Position numbers and translations under genes: made by a program
Part shown: positions 47,121 through 56,715 of the stretch, piece by piece
Layout: every line of letters begins with the position of its first letter
Position numbering within the stretch: the first letter of the stretch is position 1
Source: Bacillus sp. Marseille-Q1617
GTDB lineage: Bacteria; Bacillota; Bacilli; Bacillales; Bacillaceae_B
DNA length: 64,000 bases
Assembly (NCBI RefSeq): GCF_903645295.1
Contig: NZ_CAHJXM010000003.1
Coordinates: 186,001 to 250,000 of the forward strand
Reading direction: 5' to 3'
The notes under the pieces: generated by a model
Told to the model about the DNA's origin: nothing
The model's database searches: none
Seen by the model: the letters and a program-made list of their open reading frames with translations, nothing else

Positions 47121-48467
47121 ATGCCATCAGTAGCGTTTCACACATTGGGTTGTAAAGTGAACCACTATGAAACGGAAGCCATTTGGCAATTATTTAAAGA
47201 AGAAGGATATGAACGTGTCGACTATGATTCAATAGCGGATGTTTATGTCATCAATACATGTACGGTAACGAATACGGGAGATAAAAAAAGCAGACAGGTC
47301 ATCAGACGGGCAATAAGAAAAAATCCAGACGGTGTCATCTGTGTCACAGGCTGTTATGCACAAACATCCCCTGGCGAAATCATGGCGATTCCTGGAGTGG
47401 ACGTCGTGGTTGGAACGCAGGATCGCAGAAAGATGCTTACGTATATCGAAGAATATAAAAAAGAACGCCAGCCTATCAATGGCGTAACGAATATCATGAA
47501 GAACCGTGTTTATGAAGAGCTCGATGTACCTGCGTTTACGGATCGTACCCGAGCTTCCCTGAAGATTCAGGAAGGCTGCAATAATTTCTGTACATTCTGC
47601 ATCATCCCGTGGGCACGAGGTCTGATGAGATCACGCGACCCAGAAGAAGTAGTGAACCAAGCTCAACAGCTTGTCGATGCAGGCTACAAGGAAATCGTCC
47701 TGACTGGGATCCATACAGGCGGTTACGGAGAGGACATGAAAGATTATAATCTTGCCATGCTGCTTCGGGACTTGGAGCAAAACGTCAAAGGATTGAAGCG
47801 TATCCGTATTTCGTCCATTGAAGCAAGCCAATTAACAGACGAAGTAATCGAAGTGATCGATCAATCCAATATCGTCGTTCGTCATCTGCACGTCCCTCTA
47901 CAATCGGGATCTAACACGGTCCTGAAGAGAATGCGCAGAAAGTACACGATGGAATTCTTCGCTGAAAGGCTGGAAAAGCTTAAGAAAGCATTGCCAGGCT
48001 TGGCTGTCACTTCTGATGTCATCGTCGGTTTCCCCGGTGAAACGGAAGATGAATTCATGGAGACATATAACTTCATCAAGGAACATAAGTTTTCAGAGCT
48101 CCATGTATTCCCTTATTCCAAACGTACCGGCACGCCGGCTGCACGAATGGACGATCAGATTGATGAAGATGTGAAAAATGAACGTGTTCACCGCCTGATC
48201 GAGCTATCCAATCAATTGGCAAAAGAATATGCTTCTGGATTTGAAAATGAAGTGCTCGAAGTCATACCTGAAGAAGTATATGATGATGGCCGCTATGTCG
48301 GTTATACGGATAATTACTTAAAAGTTGTCTTCCCTGCAACAGAGGATATGGTCGGCCAACTTGTAAAAGTGAAGATTACCAAAGCGGGTTATCCGTTAAA
48401 TGAAGGTCAATTCGTACGGGTATTAGAAGACCAGGATGAAAACAAAAATGAAAAAGCTGTAATTTAA
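47121..48467 (+). CDS. mtaB: tRNA t6A37 methylthiotransferase MtaB
   Basis: 448 residues: N-terminal UPF0004 domain (TLGCKVNHYETEA), radical SAM domain with C153-x3-C157-x2-C160 in EGCNNFCTFC, and C-terminal TRAM domain. Converts t6A to ms2t6A in tRNAs reading ANN codons. YqeV in B. subtilis. Confidence 0.95.
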   Translation: MPSVAFHTLGCKVNHYETEAIWQLFKEEGYERVDYDSIADVYVINTCTVTNTGDKKSRQVIRRAIRKNPDGVICVTGCYAQTSPGEIMAIPGVDVVVGTQDRRKMLTYIEEYKKERQPINGVTNIMKNRVYEELDVPAFTDRTRASLKIQEGCNNFCTFCIIPWARGLMRSRDPEEVVNQAQQLVDAGYKEIVLTGIHTGGYGEDMKDYNLAMLLRDLEQNVKGLKRIRISSIEASQLTDEVIEVIDQSNIVVRHLHVPLQSGSNTVLKRMRRKYTMEFFAERLEKLKKALPGLAVTSDVIVGFPGETEDEFMETYNFIKEHKFSELHVFPYSKRTGTPAARMDDQIDEDVKNERVHRLIELSNQLAKEYASGFENEVLEVIPEEVYDDGRYVGYTDNYLKVVFPATEDMVGQLVKVKITKAGYPLNEGQFVRVLEDQDENKNEKAVI

Positions 48468-48472
48468 TGTTC

Positions 48473-48523
48473 AAACAGGATTCTTAAAAAAGTCGAGAGC
48501 TTTTGAAAGGATCCTGTTTTTTT
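48473..48523 (+). terminator. terminator ending the heat-shock/mtaB unit
   Basis: AAACAGGATTCTT pairs with AAAGGATCCTGTTT (one mismatch) around a 20-nt loop, followed by seven T residues. Confidence 0.85.
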
Positions 48524-48630
48524 CTTTGGCTCCCAACTTTCTAAAAATTATCTATTGCTAAGTAAGGGATTAGGTTGTAAACTAGTAATGTTCATATTAA
48601 TAGATTCATTCTATTTTTTTTAGCTGATTA

Positions 48631-48721
48631 GTGCAAACGATTGCGCATAGCGTGTACTGCTGAATTAATTGTCATTGCGCGTTTTTCAAGGATCAAAATG
48701 TAAGCGTTTGTATCTTATAAT
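48631..48721 (+). promoter_or_regulatory. two cre/LacI-type operators at the glucosidase promoter
   Basis: TGCAAACGATTGC (48632-48644) is a LacI-family dyad. ATGTAAGCGTTTGTA (48698-48712) matches the CcpA cre pattern WTGNAANCGNWNNCW at 14 of 15 positions and sits just upstream of a perfect TATAAT (48716-48721). The -35 is poor (TCAAAA). Suggests catabolite repression, possibly with a dedicated LacI-type regulator outside the window. Confidence 0.6.
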
Positions 48722-48740
48722 AATTCGATGAGGTGTTATG

Positions 48741-50402
48741 ATGGAAAAGGCATGGCGTAAAGAAGCTGTAGGATATCAAATTTATCCTAGAAGTTTTCAG
48801 GATTCAAACGGAGATGGGATTGGGGATCTTCAGGGAGTCATACAGCGATTAGATTATATTAAAGATTTAGGGATAGATGTGATTTGGATCTGCCCGATGT
48901 ATAAATCACCTAACGATGATAATGGCTATGATATTTCAGATTATCAGGATATCATGGAAGATTTCGGGACGATGGAGGATTTCGATCAATTATTGGAAGA
49001 GGTTCACCGTCGTGATATGAAACTGATCATCGACCTCGTCCTCAATCATACAAGTGACGAACATCCCTGGTTCATCGAATCGGCAAGTTCGAAGGATAAT
49101 GAGAAACGCGACTGGTATATCTGGCGTGACGGCAAAGGCGGTAAGGAACCGAACAACTGGGAAAGTATTTTCGGAGGTTCTGCATGGAAATATAACGAGA
49201 AAACCGACCAGTATTTCCTGCACGTGTTTTCCACAAAACAGCCGGACCTGAATTGGGAGAATGAAGATGTGAGAGATGCATTGTATGACACGGTAAATTG
49301 GTGGCTGGATAAAGGAATTGACGGATTCCGGATTGATGCAATCAGCCATATCAAGAAGCGTCCGGGTCTGCCTGATATGCCGAATCCTAAAAAGAAAAAA
49401 TATGTTTCTTCTTTTGATATGCATATGAATCAAAAGGGAATTCATACATTCTTGCAAGAGTTCAAGGATCGTACGTATTCAAATTATGATGTCATGACTG
49501 TAGGCGAAGCTAATGGTGTAAAAGCCGATGAAGCTGAGCTGTGGGTTGGCAAGGAAAACGGCAAAATGGATATGATCTTCCAGTTTGAGCATCTGGGTTT
49601 ATGGGATGCTGAGACCAATCCGGATCTGGATATCGTCGAATTGAAAAAAGTACTGACCCGTTGGCAAAAAGGGCTTGAAGGCAATGGCTGGAATGCACTT
49701 TTCATCGAGAATCACGATAAGGCACGTGTCGTATCGACTTGGGGAAATGATAAGGAATACTGGAAAGAGAGTGCCACTGCGATGGCAGCGATGTATTTCC
49801 TCATGCAGGGGACGCCTTTCATCTATCAAGGTCAGGAAATCGGGATGACAAATGTACAATTCCCTTCCATTGAAGACTATGACGATGTAGCAGTGAAGAA
49901 CCTGTACCGATTAAAACGAGAAGAAGGCGTGGGGCATCAAGACATCATGGATATCATCTGGGCTTCCTCCCGTGATAACAGCCGTACACCGATGCAATGG
50001 TCAGACGAAGAGAACAGCGGTTTTACAACCGGTACACCTTGGATGAAAGTGAATCCTAACTATACAAACATCAATGTGAAAGCTCAGGAAAAAGATGAGA
50101 ATTCCATCCTGTCTTTCTACAAGAAAATGATTTCCCTTAAGAAAAGTGAAGATGTCTTCACGTATGGGACATATGATTTGCTATTACCTGAAGACAAGCA
50201 GATCTATGCATACACACGCACAGGGGAAAATGACAAAATGCTTGTATTGACGAATCTTTCTACTAAAGAAGCTGTCTGCGAACTGGACTTCAACGTATCT
50301 TCTGAGAACTTGCTTTTGACGAATCTTGATGCAGAATCGCATGCTTCAACCGATACGATAAATTTAAAGCCATACGAAGCAAGAGTTTATCGTTTAAAAT
50401 AA
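48741..50402 (+). CDS. GH13 alpha-glucosidase (oligo-1,6-glucosidase type)
   Basis: 553-residue cytosolic glycoside hydrolase of family 13 subfamily 31 type. Region I DLVLNHTSDEHPWF, nucleophile Asp in DGFRIDAI, acid Glu in TVGEANG, transition-state Asp in FIENHDKAR; the SxQPDLNWEN block is also typical. Hydrolyses isomaltose- or maltose-type oligosaccharides. Starts at ATG 48741 after GAGGTG; the adjacent ATG at 48738 is too close. Stands alone between mtaB and deoC with cre-like sites, unlike the B. subtilis arrangement. Confidence 0.9.
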   Translation: MEKAWRKEAVGYQIYPRSFQDSNGDGIGDLQGVIQRLDYIKDLGIDVIWICPMYKSPNDDNGYDISDYQDIMEDFGTMEDFDQLLEEVHRRDMKLIIDLVLNHTSDEHPWFIESASSKDNEKRDWYIWRDGKGGKEPNNWESIFGGSAWKYNEKTDQYFLHVFSTKQPDLNWENEDVRDALYDTVNWWLDKGIDGFRIDAISHIKKRPGLPDMPNPKKKKYVSSFDMHMNQKGIHTFLQEFKDRTYSNYDVMTVGEANGVKADEAELWVGKENGKMDMIFQFEHLGLWDAETNPDLDIVELKKVLTRWQKGLEGNGWNALFIENHDKARVVSTWGNDKEYWKESATAMAAMYFLMQGTPFIYQGQEIGMTNVQFPSIEDYDDVAVKNLYRLKREEGVGHQDIMDIIWASSRDNSRTPMQWSDEENSGFTTGTPWMKVNPNYTNINVKAQEKDENSILSFYKKMISLKKSEDVFTYGTYDLLLPEDKQIYAYTRTGENDKMLVLTNLSTKEAVCELDFNVSSENLLLTNLDAESHASTDTINLKPYEARVYRLK

Positions 50403-50409
50403 TGACTTT

Positions 50410-50451
50410 GAAAAAGGCTGCCAGGTCGATAGTCGACCTGGCAGCCTTTTC
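50410..50451 (+). terminator. glucosidase terminator
   Basis: AAAAAGGCTGCCAGGTCGA and TCGACCTGGCAGCCTTTT pair perfectly around a 3-4 base loop. Confidence 0.95.
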
Positions 50452-50612
50452 GCCGTATGTGAAGCAAATCATTATTCAATCAGAATGTAAACACTTTCAA
50501 AAAATACAAATTTCCAAAAGGTAATTAGGACATGATAAAAGAAAAACTCGTTTTTTGCGCTATGATTTGGTATGATATTAGAGGTACGGACAACTGCTAA
50601 AGGAGAGATAAT

Positions 50613-51284
50613 ATGACTGTAAATATCGCAAGTATGATCGATCATACTTTACTTAAACCAGAATCAACAAAAGAACAAGTAGAGGTTCTTTGCCAGGAAG
50701 CGAAAGAGTTCAAATTCGCTTCTGTTTGTGTAAATCCGACTTGGGTAAACTATTCAAGCGAACTTTTAAAAGGTACAGAAGTCAAAGTTTGTACTGTAAT
50801 CGGTTTCCCTTTAGGGGCTTCCACTCCTGAAACAAAAGCTTTCGAAACGAAGGATGCCATTGAAAAGGGTGCTACGGAAGTGGACATGGTCATTAACATC
50901 GGTGCGTTAAAAAGCGGCGACTACGATCTTGTCAAGCGTGACATCGAGGCTGTCGTTGCAGCTTCAAAAGGCAAAGCTTTATCTAAAGTGATTATTGAAA
51001 CTTGCCTATTAACTGATGAAGAAAAAGTGAAAGCTTGCGAATTATCAGTTGCAGCAGGTGCTGATTACGTAAAAACATCAACTGGATTCTCATCTGGCGG
51101 AGCCACTGTTGAAGATATTGCTCTAATGAGAAAAACAGTTGGACCTGACATCGGAGTGAAAGCTTCCGGCGGAGTGCGTTCTGCTGAAGATGCACAGGCA
51201 ATGATCGACGCAGGAGCCACTCGTCTTGGAGCAAGCTCGGGTGTGAAAATTGTACAAGGTTTAACAAGTGATTCTGATTATTAA
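50613..51284 (+). CDS. deoC: deoxyribose-phosphate aldolase
   Basis: Cleaves 2-deoxyribose-5-phosphate to acetaldehyde and glyceraldehyde-3-phosphate in deoxynucleoside catabolism. 223-residue TIM barrel with [18 protein letters not shown] and the Schiff-base lysine in [19 protein letters not shown] upstream. Single gene here, with no deoR/nupC/pdp neighbours visible. Confidence 0.96.
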   Translation: MTVNIASMIDHTLLKPESTKEQVEVLCQEAKEFKFASVCVNPTWVNYSSELLKGTEVKVCTVIGFPLGASTPETKAFETKDAIEKGATEVDMVINIGALKSGDYDLVKRDIEAVVAASKGKALSKVIIETCLLTDEEKVKACELSVAAGADYVKTSTGFSSGGATVEDIALMRKTVGPDIGVKASGGVRSAEDAQAMIDAGATRLGASSGVKIVQGLTSDSDY

Positions 51285-51297
51285 TCCATAAGATAGG

Positions 51298-51327
51298 GCC
51301 GGATGAATTCTCTTCATCCGGCTTTTT
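51298..51327 (+). terminator. deoC terminator
   Basis: GCCGGATGAA and TTCATCCGGC pair perfectly around TTCTC, followed by TTTTTATA. Confidence 0.95.
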
Positions 51328-51420
51328 ATATATTGAAGGTGCATTTAGCGTCTGCTATTCGATTCAATGAACTCTTCGTAAACGTCCCTATCCCCTATAA
51401 ATTTCCCTTAGCATTCATAC

Positions 51421-52347
51421 TCAATGCCTCATGTGCACCCTCTCAATGAACCGTGCAAATCTATATGAAAAAGGCAGAACCAATAGAGAGCAAAGTATAT
51501 TAAAGATCACACTTGCGTGAGCGAGCTGCATATCCGGGGAGCTTGCAAGCTTCTGTACGATTGCACCTAATAAAGGGATCAGCGGGATAAAGACCAGGAC
51601 CCCTATGACATTCAGCCATATATGAGCGAAAGCGGTGAGCTTTGCTTGGACCCCTCCGCCGATGCTGGCAATGAATGCGGTGATGCATGTACCGATGTTT
51701 GCACCGAGCATGATGGCGATGCCTGCTTGGAGATCGATCGATTCGGCAGCCAAAAAACCCATTGTGACTCCAGTGACCACCGTACTCGATTGGATGAGGG
51801 CAGTCAGTATACACCCGATGAGAAGGGCAACCAGAATGTGATTGTTCATCTTTTGTATGTAGTCATGAAGCAGCGGGTGGGTGGTCAAGGGGGTGGCGAT
51901 CCATTGAATCCCCTGTATGGAAGCGAAAATCAGGCCAAAACCGGTAAAGATTAAGCCGGTACTCCGGATGGTCTCTTTTTTGAACGCCAGTAATGCGCAC
52001 CCGATGATGATCGAAGGGACAATAAGATAATTCATATTCAACGTGAACATTTCCAGTGTAAACGTCGTCCCTATGTTAGAACCCAGCATGATTCCGATGG
52101 TTTGCCTGAATGGAATGATCCCCGATGATGCGAGACCGACCGTGAGTACCATCACCGCAGAACTGCTGTGTATGAAGGCAGTCACGACTGTCCCTGTGAC
52201 AGCCCCTTTAACAGGTGTGTCCGTCAAAAAATGGAGCCATTTCTTCACCTTCACGCTTGCTATAGTAAATAATCCCGAACGAAGCCAAAGCATTCCTAAT
52301 AGAAAACAACAGATAAGCATGATGAATAATATAAGGTTCAAGATCAT
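51421..52347 (-). CDS. yqeW: Na+/phosphate cotransporter family protein YqeW
   Basis: 308-residue membrane protein of the NptA/PhoU-less Na+/Pi symporter family, with the two inverted repeats HSSSAVMVLTVGLAS and QSSTVVTGVTMGFLA and the paired LGSNIGTT/LGANIGT motifs. Imports phosphate in characterised relatives. ATG at 52347 after GGAGGAACCCGC on the minus strand; longer frame to 52380 lacks a site. Confidence 0.9.
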   Translation of the reverse strand: MILNLILFIMLICCFLLGMLWLRSGLFTIASVKVKKWLHFLTDTPVKGAVTGTVVTAFIHSSSAVMVLTVGLASSGIIPFRQTIGIMLGSNIGTTFTLEMFTLNMNYLIVPSIIIGCALLAFKKETIRSTGLIFTGFGLIFASIQGIQWIATPLTTHPLLHDYIQKMNNHILVALLIGCILTALIQSSTVVTGVTMGFLAAESIDLQAGIAIMLGANIGTCITAFIASIGGGVQAKLTAFAHIWLNVIGVLVFIPLIPLLGAIVQKLASSPDMQLAHASVIFNILCSLLVLPFSYRFARFIERVHMRH

Positions 52348-52678
52348 GCGGGTTCCTCCACTCCGGTACGTAGTTACCACTAATGTATGGGAGTATTGAG
52401 GAAGACATGCCTAATAATACAAGCAATTATGCATAAGTTGTTGACCTATACGCAGACATATATTATAATGGCAAAGTACATGGATTTCTTTATTATTTAA
52501 AGGATTCCATCCAAGAAAGACATACACTTTCTGTCCCCTTGTGACAAAGAAACAAGGGCTAAGCCAAACCTATTGGTAAAGTAAAGAGGCGAATAAATTC
52601 GTCTTGGGAAAAATGGTACAATCCATTTTCTTGACTTGAACATGTAAGTGTAGTGTGTTCGGAGGGAGGGAAAGAGAG

Positions 52679-52852
52679 ATGTCAAAAACAGTTGTTCGTA
52701 AAAACGAATCGCTTGAAGATGCTCTTCGTCGCTTCAAACGCTCAGTTTCTAAAACAGGAACTTTACAAGAGTTTAGAAAGCGCGAATTTTATGAAAAGCC
52801 AAGCGTAAAACGCAAAAAGAAATCAGAAGCTGCAAGAAAGCGTAAGTTCTAA
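52679..52852 (+). CDS. rpsU: 30S ribosomal protein S21
   Basis: 57 residues, very basic: [21 protein letters not shown] and [14 protein letters not shown] are the S21 signatures. ATG at 52679 with GGAGGGAGGGAAAGAGAG upstream; the longer frame from 52655 spans the ribosome binding site. Confidence 0.97.
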   Translation: MSKTVVRKNESLEDALRRFKRSVSKTGTLQEFRKREFYEKPSVKRKKKSEAARKRKF

Positions 52853-52866
52853 GAGAGGGTGTAACC

Positions 52867-53313
52867 ATGAGTCTTCTCAATCGTTTAAATGATGATATGA
52901 AACAAGCGATGAAAAATAAAGAAAAAGAGAAACTTTCTGTTATCCGCATGCTAAAAGCTTCACTCCAAAATGAAGCGATTAAGTTTGGAAAACAGGAGCT
53001 CTCTGAAGACGAAGAGTTGACTGTCCTTTCTAGAGAAGTCAAGCAACGGAAAGACTCCCTCCATGAATTTACGAAAGCAGGTCGTGATGATCTGGCTGAG
53101 AAAATTCAAGCAGAACTGACTTACGTCGAAATATATATGCCTAAACAGCTTTCAGAAGAAGAGATTTCAGCCATCGTCCAAGAAACGATGGTTGAAGTGG
53201 GTGCTTCTTCAAAAGCTGATATGGGCAAAGTGATGGGGGCTATCATGCCTAAAGTAAAAGGGAAAGCTGATGGAGCTCTCGTCAATAAACTTGTTCTTCA
53301 ACATCTATCATAA
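52867..53313 (+). CDS. yqeY: GatB/YqeY domain protein
   Basis: 148 residues with [37 protein letters not shown] and the C-terminal [23 protein letters not shown], resembling the tRNA-binding tail of GatB. Function unclear. Follows rpsU by 14 bases, the conserved rpsU-yqeY pair. Confidence 0.94.
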   Translation: MSLLNRLNDDMKQAMKNKEKEKLSVIRMLKASLQNEAIKFGKQELSEDEELTVLSREVKQRKDSLHEFTKAGRDDLAEKIQAELTYVEIYMPKQLSEEEISAIVQETMVEVGASSKADMGKVMGAIMPKVKGKADGALVNKLVLQHLS

Positions 53314-53318
53314 CAACC

Positions 53319-53352
53319 AAAACCGGGAAGCTGTCAGTTTCCCGGTTTTTTT
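53319..53352 (+). terminator. rpsU-yqeY terminator
   Basis: AAAACCGGGAA and TTCCCGGTTTT pair perfectly, followed by more T residues. Confidence 0.95.
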
Positions 53353-53479
53353 ATGACTTCAGATGAAAGGCTTTTCATGTTTGATGGATAGCATATTATT
53401 TTTCAAAAAGATGAAACTTTTAAAATGATTCATTCGTACATAAACTAGCAAGGAATATGATTGAAACGAGGGGGTTAAG

Positions 53480-54790
53480 GTGAGAAGAGGTATACTGATC
53501 TTTTATATGATGATCCTTGGATTCAGTTTTCTGCTTCCGATGTCCGGACTCGCTGAACAGGATAAAAACGTATATGTCATCCCCATCCAGAAAGAAGTGG
53601 AGAAGGGGCTGCATGCATTCCTTCAAAGAGCATTGGAGGATGCCGAGAACAATCATGCAGAAACGATCATTTTTGATATCGATACTCCCGGCGGTCTGGT
53701 AGATGCGGCAGGGGATATCGGCCAGCTGCTCGATGGAGTGGAAGGCGATACCGTTGCTTTCGTCAATAATAATGCATTGTCGGCAGGTGCATTCATCGCA
53801 CTTCATGCAGATGAAATTTACATGGTCCCAAATGGGCATATGGGTTCTGCAGCCGTCATCGATCAGGCTGGCAATGCAGCTGATAAAAAAGCACAAAGCT
53901 ATTGGCTGTCTGCAATGAAGAGTGCAGCTGAATCGAGCGGCAGAGATCCTCTTTATGCACTCGCCATGGCTGACGAATCAGTTGAAATCCCGGAGCTCGG
54001 CATTGAAAAAGGCGAGTTGTTGACTCTGGGTGCCAAGGAGGCTCAAAAAGTAGGTTATTCAGAAGGCACCGTGAATAATCTGGATGAATTGTACAAAGAG
54101 CTTGGAATTGATAAGACATCCGTCCATGTGGTGGAGGAGACATTTGCTGAAAAATTGGCACGGTTCATCACAAATCCAATCGTGGTTCCGATTTTATTAT
54201 CACTTGCGAGTTTAGGTTTGGTCGTTGAATTGTATTCACCGGGATTCGGTGTAGCAGGTTCCATCGGATTAGCCTCATTGCTTTTATTCTTCTATGGGCA
54301 TTTAGTGGCGGGGCTTGCCGGATATGAAACGATCATTCTGTTTGTGATAGGGATTATATTGATTGTTGCAGAGTTCTTCCTGCCCGGGGGAATAGCCGGA
54401 GGCCTCGGAGTCGCGGCAGTACTGGGCAGTATCATGCTGGCAGGAGGCAACCTTATGCAAATGGGAATTTCCATTCTTATCGCGTTATTCATTGCTGTTA
54501 TTGCCATGATCATATTTGTAAAGGTGTTTGGTAAAAAGATGAAACTATTCAATAAGATTATCTTGAAGGATTCAACCAATACCGAAAGCGGTTATGTTTC
54601 GAATGCGAACCGTCTCGAACTCATTGGGAAGATCGGGGAAACGAAAACTCCGTTGAGACCATCGGGGACCATCATCATCGAGGATGAAAGAATCGATGCA
54701 GTGACGGAGGGCGGCTATATCGCTGTAAATCAAAAAGTGAAAGTCGTAAAAGTGGAGGGTTCCCGAATCGTTGTGCGGGATCTTTCGTAA
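53480..54790 (+). CDS. yqeZ: NfeD-family membrane serine protease (YqeZ)
   Basis: 436 residues: N-terminal signal/anchor (about 4-24), ClpP-class protease domain with DTPGGLVDAA and a candidate nucleophile S101 in NNNALSAGAF plus lysine partner K136/K137, then four to five membrane helices (about 230-355) and a C-terminal OB-fold NfeD domain. Works beside the flotillin FloA encoded next, a conserved membrane-microdomain pair. Starts with GTG at 53480. Confidence 0.9.
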   Translation: MRRGILIFYMMILGFSFLLPMSGLAEQDKNVYVIPIQKEVEKGLHAFLQRALEDAENNHAETIIFDIDTPGGLVDAAGDIGQLLDGVEGDTVAFVNNNALSAGAFIALHADEIYMVPNGHMGSAAVIDQAGNAADKKAQSYWLSAMKSAAESSGRDPLYALAMADESVEIPELGIEKGELLTLGAKEAQKVGYSEGTVNNLDELYKELGIDKTSVHVVEETFAEKLARFITNPIVVPILLSLASLGLVVELYSPGFGVAGSIGLASLLLFFYGHLVAGLAGYETIILFVIGIILIVAEFFLPGGIAGGLGVAAVLGSIMLAGGNLMQMGISILIALFIAVIAMIIFVKVFGKKMKLFNKIILKDSTNTESGYVSNANRLELIGKIGETKTPLRPSGTIIIEDERIDAVTEGGYIAVNQKVKVVKVEGSRIVVRDLS

Positions 54791-54875
54791 ATACCGTGAT
54801 TCACTCTCAAGTGCTTGTGAGTGCTCGAGAAATGTATATAAAAGAATCTAAAATATTTTGCAGGAGGGTAATTAC

Positions 54876-55883
54876 ATGGTAATCGGACCTAGTACGATTT
54901 TATTAATTGTTGCCATTGTTGTAGGTTTTATTTTACTGGCTGTACTATTTACATTTGTACCAGTCATGCTTTGGATTTCTGCCATAGCTGCAGGAGTGAG
55001 AATCAGTATCTTTACGTTAATCGGGATGAGACTCCGCCGGGTTATCCCTAGCAGGGTGATCAATCCGCTCATTAAAGCTCATAAAGCTGGAATTAGTGTA
55101 AGCATCAACCAGCTGGAAAGCCATTACTTGGCCGGCGGTAACGTCGATCGTGTTGTGAATGCATTGATCGCAGCACACCGTGCAAACATCGAATTGACAT
55201 TTGAACGCTGTGCAGCCATTGACCTGGCTGGACGAGACGTTCTTGAAGCAGTGCAAATGAGTGTAAATCCGAAAGTTATTGAAACACCGTTCATCGCGGG
55301 TGTAGCAATGGATGGGATTGAAGTAAAAGCAAAGGCGCGTATTACCGTTCGTGCGAATATTGACCGACTTGTCGGAGGAGCAGGGGAAGAAACAATCGTT
55401 GCCCGTGTAGGTGAAGGGATTGTCTCAACGATCGGTTCTTCGGATAATCATAAAAAAGTGCTGGAGAATCCCGATATGATCTCCCAGACGGTCCTATCCA
55501 AAGGTCTTGATGCAGGGACGGCATTCGAAATTCTTTCGATTGATATCGCGGATGTGGATATCGGCAAGAACATCGGGGCAGAATTGCAGACCGAACAGGC
55601 AGAGGCAGATAAGAACATCGCACAGGCGAAAGCGGAAGAAAGAAGAGCGATGGCTGTTGCCAATGAACAGGAAATGAAAGCAAGAGTAGAAGAAATGAGA
55701 GCGAAAGTTGTGGAAGCTGAGGCAGAGGTTCCGTTAGCTATGGCAGAAGCATTGCGTTCAGGAAATATCGGTGTGATGGATTACATGAACATCAAGAATA
55801 TCGATGCCGATACGGATATGAGGGACTCCATTGGAAAACTAACGGGCGATAAAAAGGATGGAAAAAATCCAAAAGGTGAATAA
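54876..55883 (+). CDS. floA: flotillin-like protein FloA
   Basis: 335 residues: N-terminal hydrophobic hairpin (about 5-50), SPFH domain and C-terminal EA-rich coiled coil ([22 protein letters not shown]). Scaffolds functional membrane microdomains and influences membrane fluidity. ATG at 54876 after AGGAGGGTAATTAC; formerly yqfA. Confidence 0.95.
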   Translation: MVIGPSTILLIVAIVVGFILLAVLFTFVPVMLWISAIAAGVRISIFTLIGMRLRRVIPSRVINPLIKAHKAGISVSINQLESHYLAGGNVDRVVNALIAAHRANIELTFERCAAIDLAGRDVLEAVQMSVNPKVIETPFIAGVAMDGIEVKAKARITVRANIDRLVGGAGEETIVARVGEGIVSTIGSSDNHKKVLENPDMISQTVLSKGLDAGTAFEILSIDIADVDIGKNIGAELQTEQAEADKNIAQAKAEERRAMAVANEQEMKARVEEMRAKVVEAEAEVPLAMAEALRSGNIGVMDYMNIKNIDADTDMRDSIGKLTGDKKDGKNPKGE

Positions 55884-55912
55884 TCTGCCCGGGTGAGAAA
55901 GGAGACTTCTCC

Positions 55913-56362
55913 ATGGAAGGTTTAATCGTTGCCGTCATAATCGGTTTATTGACGACAATTTTCAATCGGACGAAAGAATCGTCTTCTGAAGAAAACCGTA
56001 AGAAGCCAAAACCAATCGGGACGGGCAGGCCCTCACAGACTTACAGGGAAGCCCCCCGGACAGAAAAGGAAGATGAGCCTGTTTACCGTTCTGGTGAACA
56101 GGAGCAGCCTGTCTATACTCTTCAAACGAAATTCGAAGAAAAGAAGAAGGACATCGAGAGCACATACGCCCAATTGAAAAAGCAGGAAGAGGGCTATAAA
56201 CAACAGGTCCAAAAGCAGCGGGATAAGGTGAAATCCATAAAAGATGTGAAGGAGTCACCGTATGCCATTAATTTTGAGAGCGAAAATGATATCGTGAAAG
56301 GTTTCATTTTCTCGGAAGTATTCGGCCCTCCGCGCGCAAAAAAAACGCATCATCGAAAATAA
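55913..56362 (+). CDS. membrane-anchored coiled-coil protein at the yqfB position
   Basis: 149 residues: short N-terminal membrane segment (MEGLIVAVIIGLLTTIF), then a charged, proline-containing linker and a lysine/glutamate-rich coiled coil (about 72-108), ending in FSEVFGPPRAKK. No recognised domain. Occupies the position of yqfB between floA and yqfC, but I cannot confirm homology. AAAGGAG upstream. Confidence 0.7.
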   Translation: MEGLIVAVIIGLLTTIFNRTKESSSEENRKKPKPIGTGRPSQTYREAPRTEKEDEPVYRSGEQEQPVYTLQTKFEEKKKDIESTYAQLKKQEEGYKQQVQKQRDKVKSIKDVKESPYAINFESENDIVKGFIFSEVFGPPRAKKTHHRK

Positions 56363-56419
56363 CAGTGATGAATCCCCTTTTCATTTCATAAATATGAGAT
56401 GAAAGGGGGTTCTTTTTTT

Positions 56420-56704
56420 ATGGCGAAAAATTGGGTACAGCAAATGCGAAAATGGATGACGCAAACCATGGACCTGCCTGAAGATGTCATGATGGACCTT
56501 CCGCGAGTCACAATGATTGGACAAATCCATATCTATATAGAAAATCACCGGGGACTGTTGACGTTCACCGACCATGAAGTAAGGCTGCTGCTTAAACAAG
56601 GCCAGTTATTGATCAAAGGTGAACAGTTTGTCATAAAAATGATTCTGCCGGAAGAAATACTTCTCCAGGGGAAAATCGTAGAAGTTATCTATTTAGAAAA
56701 TTAG
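56420..56704 (+). CDS. yqfC: sporulation protein YqfC
   Basis: 94 residues, YabP/YqfC family, with LPEDVMMDLPRVTMIGQIHIYIENHRGLL conserved. Known to be SigE-dependent in B. subtilis and to act with YqfD. ATG at 56420 follows AAAGGGGG; an in-frame start at 56399 overlaps it. Confidence 0.92.
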   Translation: MAKNWVQQMRKWMTQTMDLPEDVMMDLPRVTMIGQIHIYIENHRGLLTFTDHEVRLLLKQGQLLIKGEQFVIKMILPEEILLQGKIVEVIYLEN

Positions 56705-56715
56705 GAGGGACGATT

